Source: Spirochaetaceae bacterium
GTDB lineage: Bacteria; Spirochaetota; Spirochaetia; Treponematales; Treponemataceae
Assembly: GCA_017614995.1 (NCBI GenBank)
Contig: JAGAAX010000016.1
Span: 1 to 64,000 of the forward strand
DNA length: 64,000 bases
Direction of reading: 5' to 3'
A program made the position numbers and the translations under genes. Under the pieces are notes generated by a model. That model did not search any database. It saw only the letters and a program-made list of their open reading frames with translations, and was not told the DNA's origin. Below are positions 57,510 through 64,000 of the stretch, piece by piece; the first letter of the stretch is position 1, and each line of letters opens with the position of its first letter.

Positions 57510-59237
57510 TTAGTATACACCGGTTACGTTCGGTGTTGTCCAATAAGACGAATATCTTGTAACTTTGTCAGAACTTTCTTCCCATATAGACTGAAGGGCG
57601 TAGGTTTTAGGCTGGCAGACAATCTTGCTGTAGGCAATTGTCGGATGCAGTTTGTTGTAGCCCCTTGAAAACGTAATGTGCTGCGCGTCTAAATTGCCGA
57701 AGTAAAAATCTTTTACATTTGTCCGCTTCTTAAAGCACTCAAACGGAAGCCCTGCGCCCAAAGCCACATCTACAGGCACCCAGCCGAAAGATTCAATGTA
57801 GAACTCGCACCACCAATGCGGTCTTGAGCTTGAATCAGCGTCAACCAGAATGCCTGCACAAGGGCGCACAAGCACATTGCCGGCTAAAAGCAGCGCATCA
57901 TAAAGCATCGCAAAGTCGTATGCGTCGCCCTTCTTTGTTTCAAGCAAATCTATTACAGGCGCATCAGGCGAGCGCACATCAGAAAGCACTGTAAAGTTCT
58001 TTATCATATAGCTATAAATCAAATGTGCCTTTGTGTACGGGTTTGTTGTCTTGCCTATAATGGAACGCGAAAGCGCGGTAACTTTTTCGTTTTTTAAAAG
58101 TTCATTGATTGAATCCAAAGAAGCAGAAGAAGCCTGCTGAATCTTTGATATAGTATCTTTCTTAGAATATGGCTTTACAAGCTGTTCTTTAATTTCAGTG
58201 GAAACGGCTGAAGTGGTAACAACAAATGTCTGACCAATATTAACATTTGCAGCCGGAATTACCTGCTCTGTTTTTGAATCAGTTTTTTCAATCACAACAG
58301 AAGCATTAATTTCCTCGCCGTCAAACTGATGAACTATTGTACCTGCAATTTCTTCAATGGCAGGCTTGTGAGTAGCGGCTGTAACATCAACACCAGGCTG
58401 AGAGGCAAAAACCGGCGGCTTGGGCACTCTCAAGAAAATCAGCCCGTCATTGTCTGTTACAATTTCCCTAAGCTCAACAGAAGTATCAATGACATAAGTC
58501 CGTTTATCCAAAAAAGTCTTCTTCCCGAGAGTTTTTTGCAGCTCAAAAGGATAATTGTTGCTTGAGCCTTTTTCTGTTTCTATAAAGACAAAACCGTCAG
58601 AAGTTCCGTCAGGAACTCTTATGCGGACAAGCTCGTCACTCCAATATTCGTAGTCCTCATTTTCGCAGTAGATTTTCTCATCATTCTGGCTCAAGTCTGA
58701 ACTCTTGAACGAGAAATAAACTTTTGAATTATTGCGCATAAGCCCGAAGTTTTTTCCGTGAATGGAAAGCAGACCGCCGACGCACTGGCTTTTTTCTTCA
58801 ATTCCATAAATTACAGGAATTGATGTTGCCGGATCTGAAATAACTTTTACAGGTACTACCGTCTTGTTTGTAAAAATCTTAGGCTCACTTCTGCCGCCCT
58901 GCGTAACAACGTACACAAGCCCGTCGCGGACATTTGCCGGCAGTGTTATTACTATTTTGTGGTCGCTCCATTCAATGCAATTTGAAGCCGTAATGCGCAG
59001 ACCGCCGATTTCTACAAAGCTTTCTGTCTGTTCGTTTCCAAAATTGCTTCCATAAATCGAAAACACATCGCCCGGATTTCCAACTTTAGGATCAATAACG
59101 GTTATTTGAGGTTCTTTTATTTTTGTAGATGATATAATAGCCATTAAAAAAAGCAGCACTCCGATGAAAGACATCAGGAGAACTGCTCTTAATAACGGAT
59201 ATTTCCGAATTAGATAGGGAAATTTTTTATTACTCAA
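57510..59237 (-). CDS. TIG-domain protein with inactive transglutaminase-like domain
   Basis: 575 residues from TTG 59237, a 4-base TTGA overlap with the anti-sigma stop. One N-terminal membrane helix (17-37), two IPT/TIG domains (about 45-140 and 145-235: PKVGNPGDVFSIYGSNFG; SIPVIYGIEEKSQCVGGLLSIHGKNFG), a less clear middle, and a transglutaminase-like core (about 405-520). The His is in HWWCEFYI and the Asp in WVPVDVALG, but the nucleophile position reads GDAYDFAMLYDAL where active enzymes have GDCxDFA, so Cys is replaced by Ala. Probably a binding or structural envelope protein. Confidence 0.82.
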   Translation of the reverse strand: MSNKKFPYLIRKYPLLRAVLLMSFIGVLLFLMAIISSTKIKEPQITVIDPKVGNPGDVFSIYGSNFGNEQTESFVEIGGLRITASNCIEWSDHKIVITLPANVRDGLVYVVTQGGRSEPKIFTNKTVVPVKVISDPATSIPVIYGIEEKSQCVGGLLSIHGKNFGLMRNNSKVYFSFKSSDLSQNDEKIYCENEDYEYWSDELVRIRVPDGTSDGFVFIETEKGSSNNYPFELQKTLGKKTFLDKRTYVIDTSVELREIVTDNDGLIFLRVPKPPVFASQPGVDVTAATHKPAIEEIAGTIVHQFDGEEINASVVIEKTDSKTEQVIPAANVNIGQTFVVTTSAVSTEIKEQLVKPYSKKDTISKIQQASSASLDSINELLKNEKVTALSRSIIGKTTNPYTKAHLIYSYMIKNFTVLSDVRSPDAPVIDLLETKKGDAYDFAMLYDALLLAGNVLVRPCAGILVDADSSSRPHWWCEFYIESFGWVPVDVALGAGLPFECFKKRTNVKDFYFGNLDAQHITFSRGYNKLHPTIAYSKIVCQPKTYALQSIWEESSDKVTRYSSYWTTPNVTGVY

Positions 59238-59908
59238 CGATAAAAATCCACAGTCGGATATACAGTACTCTGATATGATTCTGAATCAATAAGCGGAAGT
59301 TCTGATACATCCGTAAGTTTAATATTCATTGGCAAAGTTTTTGTATTTGAAAATTCCGGCTTGAATACATCAACCTGTGTAAGGTTTGATACATGCAAAG
59401 AAACAGGCTGCACTGGAGTAGCAGTACGGTTTGTATCTGCAACCTGAAATGCCGAAACATTCACATTCTGATCTGCGGCAATTCCTGTCTTGTTAATCAA
59501 TTCAATTGAAGATGTTACAGGAACAAGTGCAATATCATTGAAATGCTGCTTTACCTGTGAGCGGATATTTGCAGCCGGCATAATTACAGCAGCAAGGAAT
59601 GCAGCCGCAGCGGCATAAGGAACAAACTTTCTTGCAGCGTTTGTATATCTGCCAGAAGTCTTGGCGGCAACTTTCTTGTAGCGCAATCTTGACTTCAAAA
59701 GCTCATAGCTTGCATCAAGTTCTGTCTTATCAAGATTTAAAGCAGCAGAATCAGCGGCAAAAGCATCGCGGATAGACTGAAGTCTTTCAACATGAGCTTT
59801 GCAATCAGGACACGCTTCTACGTGCGTTTTAATTTCATCATACCATGGGCTAGCAATTTCTCCATCAAGAAATGCTGAATGAAGTTCCATATTAGGGCAA
59901 GTAGACAT
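59234..59908 (-). CDS. Zinc-finger anti-sigma factor
   Basis: 224 residues. ZAS motif HVEACPDC (residues 29-36, H-x3-C-x2-C) with another Cys at position 4, as in zf-HC2 anti-sigma factors. A membrane segment lies at about 93-112 (YAAAAAFLAAVIMPAANI). The rest would be outside the cytoplasm. Overlaps the sigma gene by 17 bases. AGGAGAAGAGG precedes the ATG. Holds the ECF sigma inactive until a membrane signal. Confidence 0.9.
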   Translation of the reverse strand: MSTCPNMELHSAFLDGEIASPWYDEIKTHVEACPDCKAHVERLQSIRDAFAADSAALNLDKTELDASYELLKSRLRYKKVAAKTSGRYTNAARKFVPYAAAAAFLAAVIMPAANIRSQVKQHFNDIALVPVTSSIELINKTGIAADQNVNVSAFQVADTNRTATPVQPVSLHVSNLTQVDVFKPEFSNTKTLPMNIKLTDVSELPLIDSESYQSTVYPTVDFYR

Positions 59909-60452
59909 CCTCTTCTCCTATTAACTTAGATAACTGTTCGCGTGCTCTAAAAACACGTACTTTTACATTTCCTTCAGTAATTCCCAGAACGCGTCCGATT
60001 TCCTTGTAGTTAAGCTCCGCATATTCACGCAAAACAAGAACCATTTTTAAGTTCTGCGGAAGCTTCTCAAGTGCAGCCAAAACACGCTTCTGCGAATCAT
60101 TTTTCAGGTATTCAGTTTCACCTGAATCAACCTGACGCCGGTCTTCGTGCAGTGCCTTTTCGTAAGCACGCCGTTCGCGGCCTTTTCTTTTTGCATAGTT
60201 AAGAGAAGCATTCTTAACTACGCGTATCAACCAATATTTTGCATCGTCGATTGACGGAAACTCAAGATTCTTTTCGTGCATCTTTATCAGAGAATCGTGA
60301 ACCAAATCTTCTGCGGCTTCTTCATCTCCAACAACACGATAGGCAACCTTAAAGAGCACCTGCATCGTTGCATCATATATTTTTTTGAAATCTGATTCAT
60401 TACCAGCGCGAATCACTGTTGTTTCTGAATCAAGCTTTCTATCATTAAACAA
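59892..60452 (-). CDS. ECF RNA polymerase sigma factor (sigma-24/RpoE-like)
   Basis: 186 residues from TTG 60452 with GGGGG 8 bases upstream. Region 2: FKKIYDATMQVLFKVAYRVVGDEEAAEDLVHDSLIKMHEK, then YWLIRVVKNASLNYAKRKGRERR. Region 4: LAALEKLPQNLKMVLVLREYAELNYKEIGRVLGITEGNVKVRVFRAREQL. First gene of sigma - anti-sigma - TIG protein, all overlapping, so the TIG protein is a probable part of the same regulon or sensor. Confidence 0.93.
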   Translation of the reverse strand: MFNDRKLDSETTVIRAGNESDFKKIYDATMQVLFKVAYRVVGDEEAAEDLVHDSLIKMHEKNLEFPSIDDAKYWLIRVVKNASLNYAKRKGRERRAYEKALHEDRRQVDSGETEYLKNDSQKRVLAALEKLPQNLKMVLVLREYAELNYKEIGRVLGITEGNVKVRVFRAREQLSKLIGEEDVYLP

Positions 60453-60615
60453 TGGTTGCCCCCATTACGTTACAAACAATTTTAATTTTTTTTTAATCTT
60501 TATCTAATTTTTCTAATGGAAACCGGATAAAGATTCTATTGTAATATTCCGGTAAAAAGCCTTCTTTTCAGTATCGGCATAATTAAAACATAACTTTTCA
60601 AAAAAATAGAAACAA

Positions 60616-60730
60616 TCAACAACCTCGCCGCAAAGCGACGAGGTATGTTGTTCTTAATAAGTAATTACACTCGGCTTTGATACCCTTTGTTTGACGCAAA
60701 GCGTCAGGGTATCAAACCCTCGGCACGAAT
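60616..60730. repeat. 115-bp double-hairpin dispersed element, copy 2
   Basis: Matches 26421-26536 along its length: CCTCGCCGC-AAA-GCGACGAGG and TTTGATACCC...GGGTATCAAA with inner GACGC-AAA-GCGTC, end CCCTCGGCACGAAT. The changes in the inner loop (AGA to AAA) keep the stems. Here it is truly intergenic, in the 402-base gap between sigma and cysS; the gap also holds a cysS terminator and an AT-rich piece (60453-60615) with the sigma promoter. Confidence 0.88.
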
Positions 60731-60773
60731 GAATTTTACCGAAAATGAATACTTCCGCACGGATAATTTAAAA

Positions 60774-60817
60774 TAAAAAGGCTGTCAAAAAGGTATGCTT
60801 TTTAACAGCCAAAAAAT
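60774..60817 (-). terminator. Terminator downstream of cysS
   Basis: GGCTGT and ACAGCC, with inner CAAAAAGG/CTTTTT, and a T run on the minus-strand side. Ends cysS transcription. Confidence 0.8.
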
Positions 60818-60854
60818 CTTATACTGAGGCTGAAAGAACTTTTAACATTACCTA

Positions 60855-62474
60855 TTAAGCTCTAACCCAGGTTGTTCCCTGCGGTGTATCCTTAAGAATA
60901 ATACCTTTAGAGGTCAATTGGTTACGGATTTCATCTGCTTTTGCGAAATCTTTGTTCTTTTTCGCATCTGCGCGCGCCTGAATCAAGGCTGAAATCTCTG
61001 CGGCTTCAGGGTCATTGGCAAGCGCGGCTGCCTGAGCTTCTGCTTCTTCAGCCTGTTTTTTGAGCACCTCAAATGCACTCTCAATAAGGCTCAGCGACAG
61101 AACAGTGTCCATCTTCCATATATTGGCAAGAACCCAGGCTGCGCTGCGCTTTGAAGCACTGCCGATTTCGCCGTTTAATGCAGCCAGCGCTTTAGGCGTG
61201 TTCAAGTCATTTTCGAGAGCTTCTGTAAAAAGGCGGAGAGAGCCGTTTTCTTCGTCTGTACGCTTAACAAGCTTTTCATCATTAAGTTTTGCAAGCACTT
61301 CCTTGAAGTTTGCTTCTGTCAATTCAGAAACCTTAAGCTCAGGAATCTTTTCCCACAATTTTTTAGAATTTGCTTCACTAATCAGTTTTGCAATTTTCTC
61401 GTTGAGAGAAGCCCTGCCCGCTTTTGCACTTTCCATTGCTTCAAGACTGAAAACAAGCTGTTTACGGTAGTGTCCGCCAAGCAGGAAAAATCTGTAATCA
61501 AGCGGCTCGAAGCCTTTGTCTTTTAGAGAAAAGCCTTTTTCTGGCGGAAGCTCTGCAAGCAGCGTGATAAAATGTCCCTTAGATTTTGACATTTTTCCGC
61601 CTTCAAGAATAAGAAACTCGTTGTGCATCCAGTAGTTGACCCAGGGGCGTTTTGTGCCGTCAGGGTTCAGAGCTTCTTCTTTAGTAAAGCTGCCCTCACT
61701 CTGTGCAATTTCGTTTGTATGGTGAACCGGAATGTGGTCAATGCCGCCGGTATGAATGTCAAAATGCTTGCCGAGATATTTCATGCTCATTGCGGAACAT
61801 TCAATATGCCAGCCCGGATAGCCGCGTCCCCATGGAGAATCCCAGGTCATTGCCTGATTTTCAAATTTAGATTTAGTAAACCAAAGCACAAAGTCGTTAG
61901 GGTTGCGCTTGTTCGCATCAATTACAGAAACAGCGCGGCGGCCTGCACCGGCTTTAAGTTCGTCAAGATTAAGCCTTGCAAGCTTGCCGTAATCCGGGTA
62001 AGTCGAAATATCATAATAAAGGTTGCCGTCTGCCATATATGTGTGGCCGTTTGCCTCAAGCTTCTTAATCAGCTCAATCATTTCTGCAATATGCTCTGTA
62101 GCCTTGCACTCGTGGTCTGGGCGTCGTATGTTAAGCGCGTCAATGTCTTTGTGGAATGCTTCTGTATAAAATTTTGCAACTTCCAAAACGCTCTGATGGC
62201 GCTCCTCGGCAGTCTTAACCATTTTGTCCTCGCCGTCGTCAGCGTCGCCTGTCAGGTGACCTACATCGGTAATGTTCATAACGTGGTTGACCTTGTAGCC
62301 GAGAAAAGTCAAAGTCTTATCCAAAATATCAAGAAAAACATAGGCGCGGAGATTTCCGATATGAGCATAATTATAGACTGTCGGACCACAGCCGTAAAAA
62401 CCGACCTCGCCGGGCGTAATCGGTTTAAATTCCTGCATTGTGCGTCCCATTGTGTTATAAAGTCTTAAGCTCAT
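60855..62474 (-). CDS. cysS: Cysteinyl-tRNA synthetase
   Basis: 539 residues from ATG 62474 (AAAGAGG 8 bases upstream; the 62498 start adds eight residues that overlap this site). Class I: GFYGCGPTVYNYAHIGNLRAY (HIGH-type HIGN and zinc Cys), GWHIECSAMS (zinc Cys/His), MSKSKGHF (KMSKS). A long helical insertion (about 355-420, KLWEKIPELKVSELTEANFKEV) lies before the DALR-like end; slightly longer than the usual 460-500 residues. Charges tRNA-Cys. Divergent from murB. Confidence 0.97.
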   Translation of the reverse strand: MSLRLYNTMGRTMQEFKPITPGEVGFYGCGPTVYNYAHIGNLRAYVFLDILDKTLTFLGYKVNHVMNITDVGHLTGDADDGEDKMVKTAEERHQSVLEVAKFYTEAFHKDIDALNIRRPDHECKATEHIAEMIELIKKLEANGHTYMADGNLYYDISTYPDYGKLARLNLDELKAGAGRRAVSVIDANKRNPNDFVLWFTKSKFENQAMTWDSPWGRGYPGWHIECSAMSMKYLGKHFDIHTGGIDHIPVHHTNEIAQSEGSFTKEEALNPDGTKRPWVNYWMHNEFLILEGGKMSKSKGHFITLLAELPPEKGFSLKDKGFEPLDYRFFLLGGHYRKQLVFSLEAMESAKAGRASLNEKIAKLISEANSKKLWEKIPELKVSELTEANFKEVLAKLNDEKLVKRTDEENGSLRLFTEALENDLNTPKALAALNGEIGSASKRSAAWVLANIWKMDTVLSLSLIESAFEVLKKQAEEAEAQAAALANDPEAAEISALIQARADAKKNKDFAKADEIRNQLTSKGIILKDTPQGTTWVRA

Positions 62475-62534
62475 AAAAATACCTCTTTTGCTATACATTT
62501 GTTCATTATATTAGTAAAATAACTACGGAAAATC

Positions 62535-63503
62535 ATGAATACTTTACGGAAAATAGCAGAAAATTTCAACAAGAATATTAAAGTTCTCTATGAAGAACCT
62601 ATGTCAAACCACACAACTTTCAAAGTCGGCGGCAAGGCTGATGTGTTTTTTGAGCCGCATACAATAGAAGAACTTGAACAGATTGCCGCGTGCCTAAAAG
62701 AAAACAGCCAGAGCTTTTTTGTGCTTGGCGGCGGCTCAAACCTTGTTGTAAGCGACGCCGGAATAAGCCGCGCCGTAATCTCAACGCAGAAACTCAACCA
62801 AATAAGCTTAACAGGCACAGCAGATGCCGCCGCTTCAGCCAATGCAGATAATGCAGAAAGCCTGCTCTTAAAATGCGCGGCAGGCGTGCTAATGGACAAT
62901 ATCGCAGCCTTTTGCGAAACAAACAGCATAACAGGACTTGAAACTTTTTCAGGGCTGCCCGGCACTATAGGCGGCGCAGTCTACATGAACGCACGCTGCT
63001 ACGAGCGTTCAATTTCTGATGTTTTAGAGAGCGTGCTTTATCTTGATACAAAAACCGGCAAGACAGCTACCTATCAGTTTAACGGAAAAGACTGGGCTTA
63101 TAAAAAGTCGCCTTTTCAGAACAGCGGAAACATAATTCTTGAAGCAACGTTAAAATGCGCAAAAGGAAACGCAGAGCAGATAAAAGCAGAAAACAGCCGC
63201 TATGTTGAGGACAGAAAAAGCAAAGGGCACTTTAAATTTCCGTCTGCCGGCAGCGTTTTTAAGAACAACCACGCATTCGGCAGCCCTTCAGGCAAGATAA
63301 TTGATGAGGCGGGTTTACGTGGTTTCAGCATTGGCGGGGCGCAGATTGCGCCATGGCACGGCAACTTCATTATAAACACAGGAAATGCCACCGCAAAAGA
63401 TATTCACGACCTTGTTTTGTACATAACCGAAACGGTAAAACGCAAGACAGGCTTTGAGCTTGAGCCGGAGATTATCTTTACAGGCACAGGCTTTGACGCA
63501 TGA
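62535..63503 (+). CDS. murB: UDP-N-acetylenolpyruvoylglucosamine reductase
   Basis: 322 residues. FAD-binding type 4 fold: NHTTFKVGGKADVFFEP, VLGGGSNLVVSDAGI, GLETFSGLPGTIGGAVYMNARCY, and SAGSVFKN with the catalytic Ser, then the last Glu in ELEPEIIF. An Ala/Asn-rich stretch (about 95-110) looks like an insertion. It makes UDP-MurNAc for peptidoglycan. Only 60 bases from cysS on the other strand. Confidence 0.96.
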   Translation: MNTLRKIAENFNKNIKVLYEEPMSNHTTFKVGGKADVFFEPHTIEELEQIAACLKENSQSFFVLGGGSNLVVSDAGISRAVISTQKLNQISLTGTADAAASANADNAESLLLKCAAGVLMDNIAAFCETNSITGLETFSGLPGTIGGAVYMNARCYERSISDVLESVLYLDTKTGKTATYQFNGKDWAYKKSPFQNSGNIILEATLKCAKGNAEQIKAENSRYVEDRKSKGHFKFPSAGSVFKNNHAFGSPSGKIIDEAGLRGFSIGGAQIAPWHGNFIINTGNATAKDIHDLVLYITETVKRKTGFELEPEIIFTGTGFDA

Positions 63504-63558
63504 CCGTTCATTTTGACATTATTAACAAAACAAACAACCGCGAATATCATTTAGGCAT

Positions 63559-63677
63559 CTCTAAAAACTCACTATCGTGATTTTTTAGAGATTGCCGCCG
63601 AGTTGTAAATCGCTAAAATGGCGCGATTTACAACATCGCATTTTCAAAGTTACCTCTAAAAACTGAAGTTTTTAGAG
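63559..63677. repeat. Tandem triple-hairpin element
   Basis: CTCTAAAAA...TTTTTAGAG (63559-63590), GTTGTAAATCGC...GCGATTTACAAC (63602-63634), and CTCTAAAAACT-GA-AGTTTTTAGAG (63654-63677). The outer two share arms and could pair with each other. Same three-hairpin plan as the 115-bp element, unrelated sequence. Between murB and the cNMP gene; a TTGACA at 63733 and TATACT near 63755 are a candidate promoter for the latter. Confidence 0.7.
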
Positions 63678-63784
63678 CTTCCCATTTATATTGAAGAAAA
63701 TTATGCCGAAAAATAAAATACAAAACTTTGATTGACAAAGCTCTATAATGACTTTTATACTAAGTTTTTAAGAGGGACAGAAAC

Positions 63785-64000
63785 GTGCTTCAATTATCAT
63801 TTGTAAATTACAGAAAAGGTTCCTATATTCTCGTAGAAGGAAAACCTGATTCAAGTCGTTTTTTCATCATACAACGTGGCGAAGCACAATGTATTCGTGA
63901 GATTGACTTTGCGACAGCTCCTAAAGCTAATCTTTTAGGTCCAGGCGATTTCGTAGGCGTTATTCCCTGTATGTCTAACCACAACCAGATTGAATCTGTT
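63785..64000 (+). CDS. Cyclic nucleotide-binding domain protein (partial)
   Basis: First 72 codons from GTG 63785 (AGAGGGA 8 bases upstream); the gene runs past the window. VNYRKGSYILVEGKPDSSRFFIIQRGEAQCI and LLGPGDFVGVIPCMSNH are the start of a CAP/cNMP-binding barrel. A fuller domain plan cannot be seen. In Treponema such proteins sit next to murB, as here. Confidence 0.85.
   Translation, partial: MLQLSFVNYRKGSYILVEGKPDSSRFFIIQRGEAQCIREIDFATAPKANLLGPGDFVGVIPCMSNHNQIESV

Overview
The window reads as a chromosomal segment of a Treponema-like spirochaete. The evidence is gene content: an archaeal/spirochaete-type UMP kinase, a murB / cysS / ECF-sigma / anti-sigma block, grpE-dnaK-dnaJ next to two SpoIIE-type phosphatases and a STAS protein, and many short lipoproteins. 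No rRNA or tRNA genes were seen. As I recall, murB-cysS-sigma is also adjacent in T. pallidum. The window opens inside the end of one gene (1-87) and closes inside a cyclic-nucleotide-binding protein (63785-64000).

Layout. 1-3.1 kb: a small secreted protein, an XRE regulator, an Rpn/PD-(D/E)XK protein and a two-gene chromate transporter. 3.6-7.2 kb: leuS and threonine aldolase. 7.2-12 kb (minus): a VanY-like carboxypeptidase and an RsbV/RsbU-like partner-switching set. 12-16 kb (minus): grpE-dnaK-dnaJ. 16.2-26.5 kb: a visibly AT-rich accessory island, almost all plus strand, carrying a HARE-HTH protein, a type III toxin-antitoxin locus (ToxI-like RNA plus ToxN/AbiQ toxin), Phd/RelE, HigBA and MazEF pairs, a cytidine-deaminase-like gene and unknowns. 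Several of these genes are followed by a motif AACATGCRCTT and imperfect palindromes that look like integron attC sites. A TetR / MMPL exporter pair sits inside the island. 26.6-32 kb: nicotinate phosphoribosyltransferase and NAD synthase, then an ECF vitamin transporter (S, fused A-A', T). 33-41 kb (minus): a B12/radical SAM protein, asnA, and an arginine operon argC-J-B-D. 41.4-47 kb: Treponema-type unknowns, an XRE-cupin regulator, a NADase-type glycan-binding protein and cimA. 47-52.3 kb (minus): a MNT-HEPN pair and a patch of tandemly duplicated YD-repeat lipoproteins and membrane proteins. 52.4-54.5 kb: two XRE regulators separated by seven regularly spaced palindromes, then an HU-like/DUF4469 protein. 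54.6-64 kb: radC, a GH73 lipoprotein, pyrH, a TIG/pseudo-transglutaminase protein, anti-sigma, ECF sigma, cysS, murB and the cNMP protein.

The most striking item is at 17261-17924. A consensus promoter fires straight into three 35/35/34-nt tandem repeats. Each repeat can fold as an H-type pseudoknot and both stems show compensatory changes between copies. A rho-independent terminator and a ToxN/AbiQ-family toxin follow. This is the full architecture of a type III toxin-antitoxin system. The frame coding for the toxin's conserved N-terminus has no standard start codon.

Intergenic space is rich in structured DNA: a 115-bp triple-hairpin element (two copies), a 116-bp double-hairpin element (two copies, one forming the 3' end of a gene), a family of imperfect palindromes with a GTTACAAGTTT core, and several long cruciforms. 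Functions given are inferences from recognised motifs and order; no database search was possible.
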